This document shows positions 6,781 through 15,831 of a stretch of 64,000 nucleotides of DNA, in pieces (position 1 is the stretch's first letter; every line of letters begins with the position of its first letter). Below the pieces are notes generated by a model, which saw nothing but the letters and a program-made list of their open reading frames with translations, did no database searches and was not told the origin of the DNA. Both the position numbers and the translations under genes were made by a program. The stretch is from Algoriphagus oliviformis (GTDB lineage Bacteria > Bacteroidota > Bacteroidia > Cytophagales > Cyclobacteriaceae). The stretch covers positions 372,001-436,000 of the forward strand of contig NZ_JAFKCT010000003.1 of the NCBI RefSeq assembly GCF_017254915.1. The letters run 5' to 3'.

Positions 6781-8547
6781 ATGAAATTCCTAGGCAATGT
6801 ATTGGCCGTGATTGTCGGCTTGTTCATATTCTCGATTCTTAGCTTCCTCCTCTTTTTCGGCTTCATCGGCATGATGGCTGCGTCGGCCGAAAAGGAAGTT
6901 TCCGTGAAAGAAAACAGCGTGCTGCACCTGAACCTCAACGGCCGCATGCTGGTGGAGCGCACCTCGGACGACGAGCTGGACTTGGGCGCCTTCGGCAATC
7001 CCTTTGGAGGCGACCTCAACGCCGGCCTGGTCAATCTCAAAAAGGCCCTCCAAGAAGCCAAAACCAACGACAATATCAAGGGCATCTACCTCAACACCGG
7101 ACTGATCATGGCGGGACAAGCGGGCCTCCTTGAGCTTCGCGAGGCCCTGATCGACTTCAAAGAGTCCGGCAAGTTCATCCTCAGCTACGACGAGGCCTAT
7201 TCCGAAGGCGGTTATTTCCTGGCCTCCGCCGCAGACGAAATCTACCTCAATCCCCTGGGAGCGATTGATTTCAACGGCTTTTCCTCAGAGGGGATATTCC
7301 TGAAAGGGCTCTTCGAAAAAGTCGGCATAAAGCCAGAAGTGTTCCGCGTAGGTGAGTTCAAAAGCGCCGTAGAGCCTTTCATTTTGGAAAAAATGAGTCC
7401 TGAAAACCGCCTTCAGACCGAGTATTTCCTCAACGACATCAACGATTTCGCCCTGGCGAAAATAGCAGAAACCCGAGGCATCGCCCTCGATAGCCTGAAG
7501 AAAACCAACTCCCAGATGCTGGTACGAAAGGCCCAAGATGCGGTGACTTATGGACTGGCTACCGGGCTGGCCTACGAAGATGAAATCCATGCCAAGCTTC
7601 GGGAAAAACTCGGCTTGGGTGAGGACGACGACATCCCCACCATCAACGCCACGGACTTGGGCTCCCTGGCCAAGTCCAAAAACCTGACTTCCAAAAACCG
7701 CATTGCGGTCATCGTGGCGGAAGGAGACATCGTGAGTGGGGACGTGGACGGCGCGCTGAGCTCGGATAAATTTGCGAAGGAGATCCGAAAAGCCAGAAAA
7801 GACGAAAACATCAAAGCCATCGTCCTTCGGGTGAATTCACCGGGGGGCTCCATCATTGCCTCTGACGTGATTTGGAGGGAGATGACCGAAGCCAAAAAAG
7901 CCAAGCCGCTCATCGTCTCCATGGGCGAAGTGGCCGCCTCGGGAGGCTACTACATTTCTGCACCCGCAGACACCATCGTCGCGCAGCCCAACACGATCAC
8001 AGGCTCCATCGGCATCTTCGGCCTATGGTTCAACGCCCAGGAGCTGCTGAACGACAAGCTGGGAATCACCACCGACGTCGTGAACACCGGCGAGCTATCC
8101 GACTTCATGAACCCAACCCGAGACCTGACCGAAGTAGAGCGCACCATCATCCAATCCAGCATCGAGGAAGGCTACGAGACCTTCATCTCCCGAGTGGCCG
8201 AGGGACGCGGCATGCATCCCGACTCCGTGAAAAAGGTGGCCTCCGGACGCGTATGGACTGGCTCTCAAGCCAAGGAACGTGGACTGGTAGACGTATTGGG
8301 AGGCCTCAATACCGCCGTGGAGATCGCAGCCGCCAAGCTGGACGCCGGCGACGACTACCGAGTGGTGTATTATCCCGAGCAAAAGACCTGGTTTGAGGAG
8401 CTTTTCTCGGATTTTGGAGACAAAGTGCAAACCCGGATACTCCAGGCACAGCTGGGGGACAACTTCCAGCTGGTGGAAAAAGTAAAATCCCTGCAGCGCT
8501 TCCAGGGAGTCCAGGTGAGAATGCCACAGGATATCATGATCAAGTAG
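6781..8547 (+). CDS. sppA: Signal peptide peptidase SppA, 67K type
   Basis: Membrane-anchored serine protease that degrades cleaved signal peptides. The 588-residue length fits the long tandem-domain form. One N-terminal membrane segment is visible (VLAVIVGLFIFSILSFLLFFGFIGMMAA). The catalytic Lys/Ser dyad is split between the two ClpP-like repeats: K194 in FRVGEFKSAVEPF and S387 in GEVAASGGYYIS. RVNSPGGSIIASDVIWREM forms the oxyanion strand of the second repeat. The gene is monocistronic, flanked by folK in the other direction and by a strong terminator. Confidence 0.94.
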   Translation: MKFLGNVLAVIVGLFIFSILSFLLFFGFIGMMAASAEKEVSVKENSVLHLNLNGRMLVERTSDDELDLGAFGNPFGGDLNAGLVNLKKALQEAKTNDNIKGIYLNTGLIMAGQAGLLELREALIDFKESGKFILSYDEAYSEGGYFLASAADEIYLNPLGAIDFNGFSSEGIFLKGLFEKVGIKPEVFRVGEFKSAVEPFILEKMSPENRLQTEYFLNDINDFALAKIAETRGIALDSLKKTNSQMLVRKAQDAVTYGLATGLAYEDEIHAKLREKLGLGEDDDIPTINATDLGSLAKSKNLTSKNRIAVIVAEGDIVSGDVDGALSSDKFAKEIRKARKDENIKAIVLRVNSPGGSIIASDVIWREMTEAKKAKPLIVSMGEVAASGGYYISAPADTIVAQPNTITGSIGIFGLWFNAQELLNDKLGITTDVVNTGELSDFMNPTRDLTEVERTIIQSSIEEGYETFISRVAEGRGMHPDSVKKVASGRVWTGSQAKERGLVDVLGGLNTAVEIAAAKLDAGDDYRVVYYPEQKTWFEELFSDFGDKVQTRILQAQLGDNFQLVEKVKSLQRFQGVQVRMPQDIMIK

Positions 8548-8563
8548 TGCATTAGCCGCTTTC

Positions 8564-8600
8564 AAAAAAGACCGATTCCTAGCGAGTCGGTCTTTTTTTT
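8564..8600 (+). terminator. Intrinsic terminator of sppA
   Basis: A stem of AAAAAAGACCGA (8564-8575) with TCGGTCTTTTTT (8587-8598) has an 11-base loop and an eight-T tract, 17 bases after the sppA stop. Confidence 0.88.
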
Positions 8601-8647
8601 GTCTATAGATTCCAAACACGCTTTTCTCGACTAAGCCTGAAGGACAT

Positions 8648-8678
8648 AAAAAAAGAGGCCGAATACACTTCGGCCTCT
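8648..8678 (-). terminator. Intrinsic terminator of ahcY
   Basis: A perfect 10-base stem, AGAGGCCGAA (8654-8663) with TTCGGCCTCT (8669-8678), has a 5-base loop and is followed on the minus strand by seven T. It lies about 65 bases past the ahcY stop. Confidence 0.88.
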
Positions 8679-8743
8679 CTCGCAACTTATTGCTTTGACT
8701 GTTTGATCGATCTAGAGCGAATCTCCCAAACAGCGACTCAAAA

Positions 8744-10063
8744 TCAATATCTGTAGTACTCAGGCTTGAACGGCCCCTGCACTTCCACCCCAATGTATTG
8801 GGCTTGGTCTTCAGACAGCGTATCCAGCTCGACACCCAACTTAGTCAGGTGAAGGGATGCCACCTTCTCATCGAGGTGCTTTGGAAGCACATATACGCCT
8901 GGCTGATAGTCGCCATGGTTTTCCCAAAGCTCCAGTTGTGCCAAAGTCTGGTTGGTGAAGGAGTTGGACATCACGAAAGAAGGGTGCCCAGTAGCGCAAC
9001 CCAAGTTCACCAGACGTCCCTCAGCCAGCACGATGATCTCTTTGCCATCCAGCTCGTAAAGGTCCACTTGAGGCTTGATCACATTTTTGGTCTGGCCATA
9101 GTTTTTGTTCAGCCAAGCCATGTCGATCTCATTGTCAAAGTGGCCGATGTTGCAGACAATGGCCTTGTCCTTCATCGCCTTGAAGTGCTCACCGGTGATG
9201 ATGTCCTTGTTGCCGGTAGCGGTCACCACGATGTCGGCTTCCTTCACGGCGTCCACCATTTTCTTCACCGCGTAGCCGTCCATGGCAGCCTGCAGCGCAC
9301 AGATGGGGTCGATCTCAGTGACGATCACTCTCGCGCCAGCACCTCTCAGAGACGCTGCGGAACCTTTTCCTACGTCTCCGTATCCTGCGACCACGGCAAC
9401 TTTGCCCGCCATCATCACATCGGTAGCGCGACGGATCGCATCCACCAATGACTCCTTGCAACCATACTTATTGTCAAATTTCGACTTGGTCACGGAGTCG
9501 TTCACGTTGATTGCCGGCATAGGAAGCGTGCCATTTTTCATACGCTCATACAGGCGGTGAACACCGGTAGTCGTCTCCTCGGACAGGCCTCTGATGCCAG
9601 CGACCAATTCAGGATATTGATCCAACACCATGTTGGTCAGATCTCCACCATCGTCCAGGATCATGTTCAAAGGCTGCTTGCCTTCGCCAAAAAAGAGGGT
9701 TTGCTCGATGCACCAGTCAAATTCCTCTGCGGTCTGGCCTTTCCAGGCGTACACTTGGATACCTGCTGCGGCGATAGCTGCGGCGGCATGGTCTTGGGTT
9801 GAAAAAATATTGCAAGATGACCAGGTCACTTCCGCTCCCAGGGCCACCAGCGTCTCGATCAGCACGGCGGTCTGGATGGTCATGTGAAGGCAACCCGCGA
9901 TTCTAGCTCCTTTCAAAGGCTGAGACGGGCCAAACTCCGCTCTCAAAGCCATCAGACCTGGCATTTCCGCCTCGGCCAATCGGATTTCCTTTCTTCCCCA
10001 CTCGGCTAGCGAGATGTCTTTCACCTTGAACTGGATGAATTTTTCAGATTTGATTTCTGACAT
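8744..10063 (-). CDS. ahcY: Adenosylhomocysteinase (S-adenosyl-L-homocysteine hydrolase)
   Basis: NAD-dependent cytoplasmic enzyme that reversibly splits S-adenosylhomocysteine into adenosine and homocysteine in the methyl cycle. The 439-residue length is normal. ATG 10063 ([16 protein letters not shown]) is used; an in-frame ATG at 10105 lies on the -7 promoter box. Visible motifs are [50 protein letters not shown] with the substrate-site Lys, the NAD-binding [16 protein letters not shown], and a C-terminal ending in PEYYRY with the conserved Lys-x-x-x-Tyr-Arg-Tyr. Confidence 0.96.
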   Translation of the reverse strand: MSEIKSEKFIQFKVKDISLAEWGRKEIRLAEAEMPGLMALRAEFGPSQPLKGARIAGCLHMTIQTAVLIETLVALGAEVTWSSCNIFSTQDHAAAAIAAAGIQVYAWKGQTAEEFDWCIEQTLFFGEGKQPLNMILDDGGDLTNMVLDQYPELVAGIRGLSEETTTGVHRLYERMKNGTLPMPAINVNDSVTKSKFDNKYGCKESLVDAIRRATDVMMAGKVAVVAGYGDVGKGSAASLRGAGARVIVTEIDPICALQAAMDGYAVKKMVDAVKEADIVVTATGNKDIITGEHFKAMKDKAIVCNIGHFDNEIDMAWLNKNYGQTKNVIKPQVDLYELDGKEIIVLAEGRLVNLGCATGHPSFVMSNSFTNQTLAQLELWENHGDYQPGVYVLPKHLDEKVASLHLTKLGVELDTLSEDQAQYIGVEVQGPFKPEYYRY

Positions 10064-10102
10064 GTTATTGATAGTTAAATAATTATTATCGTGGAACGGC
10101 GG

Positions 10103-10133
10103 CAAAGTTACCGCATAAATCCGTGAATTGAAA
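10103..10133 (-). promoter_or_regulatory. ahcY promoter, Bacteroidota type
   Basis: TAACTTTG (10110-10103) is an exact TAnnTTTG -7 box. Nineteen bases upstream lies TTTC (10133-10130), which matches the TTTG -33 element at three of four positions. The predicted transcript starts about 33 bases before ATG 10063. Confidence 0.6.
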
Positions 10134-10139
10134 ACCCCG

Positions 10140-10904
10140 TCAAATCTCCGGAAAGGAAATCTCCTTCAGCCCAAAGGTACGCACGACACCGCCCCTGAGT
10201 TCCATCTGCAGCATCCCTTCGGCCGTGACTCCCAAAATCTTTCCTTCCAACTCATTTTCCCCAGCCCTGAAAACAGCCCACTTTCCCCTGAGGTACAAGT
10301 GCCCGAGGTAGCTTTCCCTTACCATCTGAAGCTTTCCCTTCTTCAGTGCGATCACTCCCTGCTCGATCTCCGACACCAGTAGCTTAAAAAGCTCCTCCAA
10401 CCCATAGCTTCCCCCAGTGATCAGGGCCAGCGAGGTGGCTTTGGACGTTCCAAACCGTCGCTGGTTGATGTTCAGACCTATACCTACTACCGCATACTCC
10501 CAAGAGCTGGAGCTGAGGATATTTTCGATCAGGATGCCGCCTATCTTCCCCTTGCCGGGCACCACCAGATCGTTTGGCCACTTGACCTGAAGATCGGGAA
10601 GGTAGTCCTGCAGCACCTTCCTGATGCTGTTGGACACCATCATGTTGAGATAAAACTGCTCGGAAACGTCCAAAAAACCGGTCTTTAGCACCAGCGAAAA
10701 GGTCAAGTTCATACCCGGCTCCGCCTCCCAGGTGTTGCCGCGCTGCCCCTTCCCTGCGCTCTGATGGCCGCAGATGACAATGGTCCCGTCTCCTGCATGC
10801 CCACTTCGGATCATTTCCAGCGCCCTGTCATTGGTAGAGTGACACTCTGGCAGAAAAAGCACCTGTTTCCCCAGAAAAATCGTGTTGGCAAGAATTTTAT
10901 ACAT
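10140..10904 (-). CDS. birA: Biotin--[acetyl-CoA-carboxylase] ligase (catalytic type)
   Basis: Attaches biotin to the carrier protein of acetyl-CoA carboxylase. The 254 residues cover the catalytic and SH3-like C-terminal domains without the DNA-binding domain of E. coli BirA, so no repressor role is expected. Visible motifs are [39 protein letters not shown] with the biotinyl-adenylate loop (GKGQRGNTW), [17 protein letters not shown] and [10 protein letters not shown]. It is divergent from rsfS. Confidence 0.93.
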   Translation of the reverse strand: MYKILANTIFLGKQVLFLPECHSTNDRALEMIRSGHAGDGTIVICGHQSAGKGQRGNTWEAEPGMNLTFSLVLKTGFLDVSEQFYLNMMVSNSIRKVLQDYLPDLQVKWPNDLVVPGKGKIGGILIENILSSSSWEYAVVGIGLNINQRRFGTSKATSLALITGGSYGLEELFKLLVSEIEQGVIALKKGKLQMVRESYLGHLYLRGKWAVFRAGENELEGKILGVTAEGMLQMELRGGVVRTFGLKEISFPEI

Positions 10905-10923
10905 AATTTTTCTGTTCGGCTGA

Positions 10924-10953
10924 TTTGGGTAATTTAATTGCCGTGTAAAATTA
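10924..10953 (+). promoter_or_regulatory. Candidate rsfS promoter
   Basis: TTTG (10924-10927), then 18 bases, then TAAAATTA (10946-10953), a 6 of 8 match to TAnnTTTG. Transcription would start very near the ATG at 10963. Confidence 0.4.
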
Positions 10954-10962
10954 AATCAATAT

Positions 10963-11310
10963 ATGACAGCAGAGGCGTTGAGCAAGGTTATCGTCAGGGG
11001 AATGGAAGAAAAAAAGGCTTCTGAAATCCTAGTCTTAGATCTCAGAAAAATCAAAAATGCAGTGACCGACTTTTTTGTGATCTGCTCCGGCAACTCCGAC
11101 ACCCAGCTCGAAGCCATCTCCAAATCAATCGAAGAAGAAGTCCACAAAGCCGGTGAAAGCCCTGCATGGAGGGTAGAAGGAAAAACCAACGGCGAATGGG
11201 TACTGATGGACTTCGTCAATGTGGTCGTCCACATCTTCCTCAAGGACAAGCGCGAATTCTTCGGACTGGAAGACCTCTGGGGCGATGCGCAGACCACCCT
11301 GATCAATTAA
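10963..11310 (+). CDS. rsfS: Ribosome silencing factor RsfS
   Basis: A 115-residue RsfS/Iojap-family protein that binds ribosomal protein uL14 and blocks subunit joining under nutrient limitation. The core motifs are KKASEILVLDLRKIKNAVTDFFVICSGNSDTQLEAI near residues 16-50 and WVLMDFVNVVVHIFLKDKREFFGLEDLW at the C terminus. It sits 65 bases upstream of ftsH and divergent from birA, an order commonly seen in Bacteroidota. Confidence 0.94.
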   Translation: MTAEALSKVIVRGMEEKKASEILVLDLRKIKNAVTDFFVICSGNSDTQLEAISKSIEEEVHKAGESPAWRVEGKTNGEWVLMDFVNVVVHIFLKDKREFFGLEDLWGDAQTTLIN

Positions 11311-11375
11311 TCCCGGATAAACTTTCACCAGTTTAAGCCGTTTTACCTTAAGTTTACAGAATTACCTTAAAAGCG

Positions 11376-13430
11376 ATGAGCGAAAAAAATAAGAATAAAA
11401 ACTTTGTCCCAAAGGCACCCCAGAAACCCAATTTCCAGCTTTGGCTGATCATTGCGGCGGTGCTCGTGCTCTTGGGGCTCACCTGGATACAGCAGCGCGG
11501 GGCCGTGATCGACATCACCCAAAAACGCTTCGAAGACATGTACCTCGCTGGCGATGTATCCAAAGTGGTAATCGTCAGAAACATGAACCGGGTGGACGTC
11601 ACGCTGAAGCCCTCTGCCCTGCAAAACGCCAAGTACAAAACCGAACTGGAGTCCAATTCTTCCTTTTTCAATCCTTCCGGCCCACACTACGCACTACAGG
11701 TCACCACCTCTGACAAATTCCAAACTGACTTTCAAGCCCTTGAGGAAAAAGTACCGGAGGAAGACCGCATCGGAGCTTCCGTGACCAACGAGGAAAACTG
11801 GAGCAGCTATTTTGGAAGCTTCGGTTTCCTGATCCTCCTGTTTGTGTTCTTCTGGTTTATGATGCGGAGAATGGCAGGCCCATCCGGTCCGGGCGGACAG
11901 ATATTCAATGTCGGCAAGTCGAAGGCCCAGCTCTTCGATGCCGAAAACAAGGTAAAGATCACGTTTGACAATGTGGCAGGCCTGGACGAAGCAAAGGAGG
12001 AGATCCAAGAAATCGTCGAATTCCTCAAGAATCCAGGAAAATTCACCAAACTCGGCGGCAAGATTCCAAAAGGCGCTTTGCTGGTAGGCCCTCCAGGCAC
12101 CGGTAAAACCTTGCTTGCCAAAGCCGTGGCCGGTGAGGCAGGCGTTCCTTTCTTCACGCTTTCGGGTTCCGACTTCGTCGAAATGTTCGTCGGTGTAGGA
12201 GCTGCCCGCGTGCGGGATTTGTTTAAGCAAGCCAAGGAAAAGGCACCGTGTATCATCTTCATTGACGAGATTGACGCCATCGGCCGATCTCGGGGCAAGG
12301 GCCAAATGCCCGGCTCCAACGATGAAAGGGAAAACACGCTCAACTCCCTTTTGGTCGAAATGGACGGCTTTGGTACCGATACCGGGGTAATCGTTTTGGC
12401 TGCGACCAACAGGCCTGATGTACTCGACAGCGCTTTGCTGAGACCGGGTCGATTTGACCGGCAGATCTCCATCGACAAGCCGGACATCGTGGGTAGAGAG
12501 GCGATTTTCAAAGTACACCTCGCTCCGATCAAGGTTTCCAACGACATTGACCCCAAGAAATTGGCCGCCCAAACTCCTGGCTTTGCCGGTGCGGAGATTG
12601 CCAACGTCTGCAACGAAGCAGCCCTGATCGCCGCCCGTAGAAACAAAACAGCAGTGGATATGCAGGACTTCCAGGACGCGGTGGACCGTGTCATCGGCGG
12701 TCTTGAGAAGAAGAACAAGATCATCTCTCCGGAGGAAAAGCGAATTGTCGCCTACCACGAGGCGGGCCACGCAGTGGCTGGCTGGTTCTTGGAGCATGCC
12801 GATCCTTTGGTCAAAGTGAGCATCGTTCCGCGCGGTGTGGCTGCATTGGGCTACGCCCAATACCTTCCCAAGGAACAGTTTCTCTACCAGACTGAGCAGC
12901 TCATGGACGAGATGTGCATGACACTGGGTGGACGCGCAGCGGAGCAGATCATCTTTGGAAAGATCTCCACCGGCGCGCTGAGCGACCTGGAGCGAATCAC
13001 CAAGCTGGCCTACTCCATCGTATCGGTGTATGGCATGAATGAAAAGCTCGGCAACGTCTCCTTCTTTGACAGCAAGAGCGATGGCTACAAGATGACCAAG
13101 CCTTATTCCGAAGCCACCGCCGAGATGATCGACCAGGAGGTCAGCAACCTGATCCAGGTAGCCTACGACCGCACGCTTGCACTGCTCAATGAGCACCGGG
13201 AGCACCTGGAGATCCTTGCCCAGGAATTGCTGGAAAAAGAAATCCTCTTCCAGGCAGACCTGGAAAACCTGATCGGCAAGCGCCCTTTTGCCAAGGAGAC
13301 TACCTACCAGGCCTTCACCAACAAAAAGGAAAAGAAATCGACTCCTCCGCTCGACACCAAGGCCGAAGATGGCCACACGGTGACCGATCCAGCCAAGCTG
13401 GAAGTGCCGGAGTCCAATCCAGAAAAATAA
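11376..13430 (+). CDS. ftsH: ATP-dependent zinc metalloprotease FtsH
   Basis: Hexameric inner-membrane AAA+ protease for membrane-protein quality control. It has 684 residues. The first membrane segment is [17 protein letters not shown] and the second is [18 protein letters not shown], with a periplasmic loop between them. The Walker A motif is GPPGTGKT at 238-245 and Walker B is IIFIDEID. The second region of homology is [19 protein letters not shown]. The zinc site is HEAGH at 461-465. The charged C-terminal tail after about residue 640 is poorly conserved. A strong terminator follows directly. Confidence 0.97.
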   Translation: MSEKNKNKNFVPKAPQKPNFQLWLIIAAVLVLLGLTWIQQRGAVIDITQKRFEDMYLAGDVSKVVIVRNMNRVDVTLKPSALQNAKYKTELESNSSFFNPSGPHYALQVTTSDKFQTDFQALEEKVPEEDRIGASVTNEENWSSYFGSFGFLILLFVFFWFMMRRMAGPSGPGGQIFNVGKSKAQLFDAENKVKITFDNVAGLDEAKEEIQEIVEFLKNPGKFTKLGGKIPKGALLVGPPGTGKTLLAKAVAGEAGVPFFTLSGSDFVEMFVGVGAARVRDLFKQAKEKAPCIIFIDEIDAIGRSRGKGQMPGSNDERENTLNSLLVEMDGFGTDTGVIVLAATNRPDVLDSALLRPGRFDRQISIDKPDIVGREAIFKVHLAPIKVSNDIDPKKLAAQTPGFAGAEIANVCNEAALIAARRNKTAVDMQDFQDAVDRVIGGLEKKNKIISPEEKRIVAYHEAGHAVAGWFLEHADPLVKVSIVPRGVAALGYAQYLPKEQFLYQTEQLMDEMCMTLGGRAAEQIIFGKISTGALSDLERITKLAYSIVSVYGMNEKLGNVSFFDSKSDGYKMTKPYSEATAEMIDQEVSNLIQVAYDRTLALLNEHREHLEILAQELLEKEILFQADLENLIGKRPFAKETTYQAFTNKKEKKSTPPLDTKAEDGHTVTDPAKLEVPESNPEK

Positions 13431-13435
13431 ACCAG

Positions 13436-13468
13436 AAAGCCCCGAGCCAATCGGGGCTTTCTTATTTT
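13436..13468 (+). terminator. Intrinsic terminator of ftsH
   Basis: AAAGCCCCGA (13436-13445) pairs with TCGGGGCTTT (13451-13460) over a 5-base loop and is followed by a T-rich stretch. It lies 6 bases after the ftsH stop. Confidence 0.85.
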
Positions 13469-13493
13469 TGTCCCTCGACCCTATCTTTGGCAC

Positions 13494-14270
13494 ATGCTAG
13501 CTAATACGCCGGATTTTCCCCTGAATGGCAAAAAACTCTATTTCGCTTCTGACTTTCACCTCGGCGCGCCAGACTCGGCCACAAGCAAACTCAGGGAAAA
13601 AAAGATCATCCGTTGGCTGGACAGTGTGGCAGACGATGCCGCAGCCATCTTCCTGGTAGGGGACATTTTCGACTTTTGGTTTGAGTATGGCCAGGTGATC
13701 CCCAAAGGATTTATCCCCTTCATATCCAAAATCGCCCAGCTGCGGGAAAGGGGCATCCCCATCCTTTTTTTCACCGGCAACCATGACCTGTGGATGAAAG
13801 ACTACTTCACCCAAGAGCTGGGCATCCCCGTCTACCACCACCCGATTGAGCTCAGGATCGAGGGCAAAAACCTCCTGGTCGGCCATGGAGATGGCCTGGG
13901 GCCTGGCGACCGGTTTTACAAGCTGCTCAAAAAGGTCTTCACCAACCCCTTTGCGCAGTGGCTTTTCCGCTGGGTCCATCCAGACCTGGGGATCAAGCTC
14001 GCCAAGGCCTGGTCGGGCCACAGCCGCATATCCAACATCGAAAAAGACGAAAACCACTTTTTGGGCGAAGCCGAGTGGCTTTGGCAATATTGCAAGGAAG
14101 TGGAGGCCAAGTACCACCACGATTACTACATCTTTGGCCACCGGCATCTTCCGCTGCAGCTTGAGGTTTCCAAAGATTCCACGTACTTTAACCTAGGAGA
14201 ATGGGTCACCCAATGCACCTACCTGGAATACGATGGAACAGAAGCCAAGCTTCTGAAATTTGAATCATGA
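13494..14270 (+). CDS. lpxH: UDP-2,3-diacylglucosamine diphosphatase LpxH
   Basis: Calcineurin-like phosphoesterase that hydrolyses UDP-2,3-diacylglucosamine to lipid X in lipid A synthesis at the inner face of the inner membrane. It has 258 residues. The metal-binding motifs appear in order: FASDFHLG near 20, VGDIFDFWFEYG near 55, FTGNHDLWMKDY near 94, LLVGHGDGLGPGDRFYK near 126 and IFGHRHLP near 215. Its stop overlaps the start of the next gene by four bases (ATGA). Confidence 0.9.
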   Translation: MLANTPDFPLNGKKLYFASDFHLGAPDSATSKLREKKIIRWLDSVADDAAAIFLVGDIFDFWFEYGQVIPKGFIPFISKIAQLRERGIPILFFTGNHDLWMKDYFTQELGIPVYHHPIELRIEGKNLLVGHGDGLGPGDRFYKLLKKVFTNPFAQWLFRWVHPDLGIKLAKAWSGHSRISNIEKDENHFLGEAEWLWQYCKEVEAKYHHDYYIFGHRHLPLQLEVSKDSTYFNLGEWVTQCTYLEYDGTEAKLLKFES

Positions 14271-15097
14271 AACTTTCGCTGATCCTTTTTTTTGGATTTC
14301 TGTCCAAAGCCCTTTTTTCGCAGGAGGTGCTGGAATTTGACGCGCCGCTGGCGGAAATCCCGATGGAGTACCTCGACCTGGTCTCCCTGGACACCAAGGA
14401 TCAGCTCTTCGCCAGCAACACCTCCGGAGACATCTACCTTTTTGACCAAAAAGGGAAGCGGGTAAACGTCTTTTCACCGACTCGGCAGGCCCGCCTCCAG
14501 CAGCTGGAAGCCTCCTGGACGGTTAACATTTTTGGCTTTTCGGCCGATGTACAGGAGTACCGGGTGCTGGACAGGTTTCTGAATCCCATCGCCGAAAACA
14601 GCTTCCAGCTCAACGACATCACCCTACCCAAAGCCGCAACACTGGGCAACAACAACGTGGTCTGGGTCTGGGACGAGTCCGACCTATCCCTCAAAAGCCT
14701 GGACTACCTGAGAAACGTCGTCCTCCAATCGCAGCCGCTCAACCTGATCCTCGACTCGGAAGACCTTAGGGTGAGCGAGATCCGGGAGTTCAAAAACCGG
14801 CTCTTCATGAACGTCCCCGAAAGCGGGATCTACATTTTTGACAACCAGGGAAACTTTCTCAAGAAGGTAAACCTCAACATCGACCAGCGGATCTGTTTTT
14901 ATCGGGAAGCCCTTTTTTGGGTGGAAGGCCACCATCTCAAAATGTACTCCCTGCGGTCGCAGGCAATCTTTGACATGGGTACGCTTCCAGCCAAGGATAT
15001 CCAGTACCTGCAAATCGGCCAAGAAAACATGGTTTTCGTCAAAAAAAACCTCATGCTCGTGTATCCCATCCCCGAGGGACTACGCCAACTTAGATAG
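14267..15097 (+). CDS. Hypothetical secreted beta-propeller-like protein
   Basis: A 276-residue protein with an N-terminal signal peptide (MKLSLILFFGFLSKALFSQ). The mature part contains repeated segments of the type DTKDQLFASNTSGDIYLFDQKGKRV and FMNVPESGIYIFDNQGNFLKKV, which suggest propeller blades. It is translationally coupled to lpxH by an ATGA overlap, so an envelope role is plausible. I do not recognise a named family and the function is unknown. Confidence 0.78.
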   Translation: MKLSLILFFGFLSKALFSQEVLEFDAPLAEIPMEYLDLVSLDTKDQLFASNTSGDIYLFDQKGKRVNVFSPTRQARLQQLEASWTVNIFGFSADVQEYRVLDRFLNPIAENSFQLNDITLPKAATLGNNNVVWVWDESDLSLKSLDYLRNVVLQSQPLNLILDSEDLRVSEIREFKNRLFMNVPESGIYIFDNQGNFLKKVNLNIDQRICFYREALFWVEGHHLKMYSLRSQAIFDMGTLPAKDIQYLQIGQENMVFVKKNLMLVYPIPEGLRQLR

Positions 15098-15162
15098 GCT
15101 CATCCGAGCAGGCAGGCAAAAAAAACCGCGGAGCCCAATCAGACCTTTGACCACATTACCGT

Positions 15163-15202
15163 ACAAAAAAAAACCGACGGAGTTTCTTCCATCGGCTTTT
15201 TT
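15163..15202. terminator. Intergenic hairpin between convergent genes, likely bidirectional terminator
   Basis: CCGACGG (15174-15180) pairs with CCATCGG with one mismatch. The stem is flanked by an A run on the left and a T run on the right. It sits between the end of the propeller-like gene (15097) and the stop of the FKBP gene (15227). Confidence 0.7.
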
Positions 15203-15226
15203 GAGCATCGCTTGGACAGCCAAGTA

Positions 15227-15652
15227 TTAGCTGATCGCGACCAGCTCGATATCAAAGATCAGGTCCTTGCCGGCAAGCTGATGGTTGGCGTCCAGGACGA
15301 TTTTCTCTTCGTCGAGATCGACCACCGTCACCTGCATCGGCTGTCCACCCCCGCCCTGCAGTACGAGCTGCAGACCGATCTCGGGCTGGATGTTTGGTGG
15401 CACCTGGCTTCTAGGCACCTCGATCATCATATCGTCTCTGCGCTCTCCGTATGCCTCGGCCGCAGGGATAGTTACCGTCTTTTTGTCTCCGATGACCATT
15501 CCATAGACTGCCGCATCAAAACCTTTGATCATATTGCCATCGCCCAGCGTGAAACCAAGCGGCTCGCGGGATTGTGAACTGTCAAAAACACTCCCATCAT
15601 CCAGTCTTCCGGTGTAATGCACCTTGACGGCATCTCCTTTCTTTGCTTGCAT
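15227..15652 (-). CDS. FKBP-type peptidyl-prolyl isomerase, SlyD-like
   Basis: A 141-residue proline isomerase and chaperone of the SlyD class. The FKBP half-domains are visible as VKVHYTGRLDDGSVFDSSQSREPLGFTLGDGNMIKGFD (residues 9-46) and the C-terminal KIVLDANHQLAGKDLIFDIELV, with an insert-in-flap region between them (AEAYGERRDDMMIEVPRSQVP). The His-rich metal-binding tail of E. coli SlyD is absent. It is transcribed away from the sigma-54 response regulator. Confidence 0.9.
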   Translation of the reverse strand: MQAKKGDAVKVHYTGRLDDGSVFDSSQSREPLGFTLGDGNMIKGFDAAVYGMVIGDKKTVTIPAAEAYGERRDDMMIEVPRSQVPPNIQPEIGLQLVLQGGGGQPMQVTVVDLDEEKIVLDANHQLAGKDLIFDIELVAIS

Positions 15653-15673
15653 GATTGTTCATTTAGTGAAGTG

Positions 15674-15704
15674 CAAAGGTAGGGATTATTACTTGCCTAG
15701 CCAA
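15674..15704 (-). promoter_or_regulatory. Promoter of the SlyD-like gene
   Basis: TACCTTTG (15681-15674) matches TAnnTTTG exactly. TTGG (15704-15701) lies 19 bases upstream as a partial -33 element. The predicted transcript start is roughly 20 bases before the ATG at 15652. Confidence 0.55.
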
Positions 15705-15705
15705 T

Positions 15706-15763
15706 CGGACAAAAATGTCCGAAAACAGTATATTTTTGTACAAATCCGTACACTTTTCGGACA
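15706..15763. promoter_or_regulatory. Inverted-repeat cluster, candidate binding sites for the adjacent sigma-54 activator
   Basis: Three CGGACA / TGTCCG half-sites occur at 15706-15711, 15716-15721 and 15758-15763. The first two form CGGACA-AAAA-TGTCCG. The second and third form a perfect 10-base inverted pair, TGTCCGAAAA (15716-15725) and TTTTCGGACA (15754-15763), 28 bases apart. The cluster lies 30-90 bases upstream of a sigma-54-like promoter, where upstream activating sequences usually sit. It also borders the promoter of the divergent FKBP gene. Confidence 0.6.
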
Positions 15764-15792
15764 AAATCAGCGCTTAGCCCCTCTATTGGTAC

Positions 15793-15809
15793 TTGGCACC
15801 ATTTTCCCA
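15793..15809 (+). promoter_or_regulatory. Candidate sigma-54 promoter of the response regulator operon
   Basis: TTGGCACCATTTTCCCA fits the -24 element (TTGGCAC) perfectly. The -12 element is imperfect, with TCCC where TTGC is expected. The ATG of the response regulator follows about 23 bases later. A promoter driven by the regulator it encodes would give autoregulation. Confidence 0.5.
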
Positions 15810-15831
15810 ATACCAAGCGAAACAATCGACC

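Noticed and set aside
8566..8606. Possible riboswitch or small RNA between sppA and ahcY
   Set aside because: The two hairpins there are explained by convergent intrinsic terminators; ahcY is read from the other side, so no leader lies here.
11694..13493. Minus-strand ORF of 599 codons opposite ftsH
   Set aside because: It is antisense to a clear ftsH gene and its translation has no recognisable domain.
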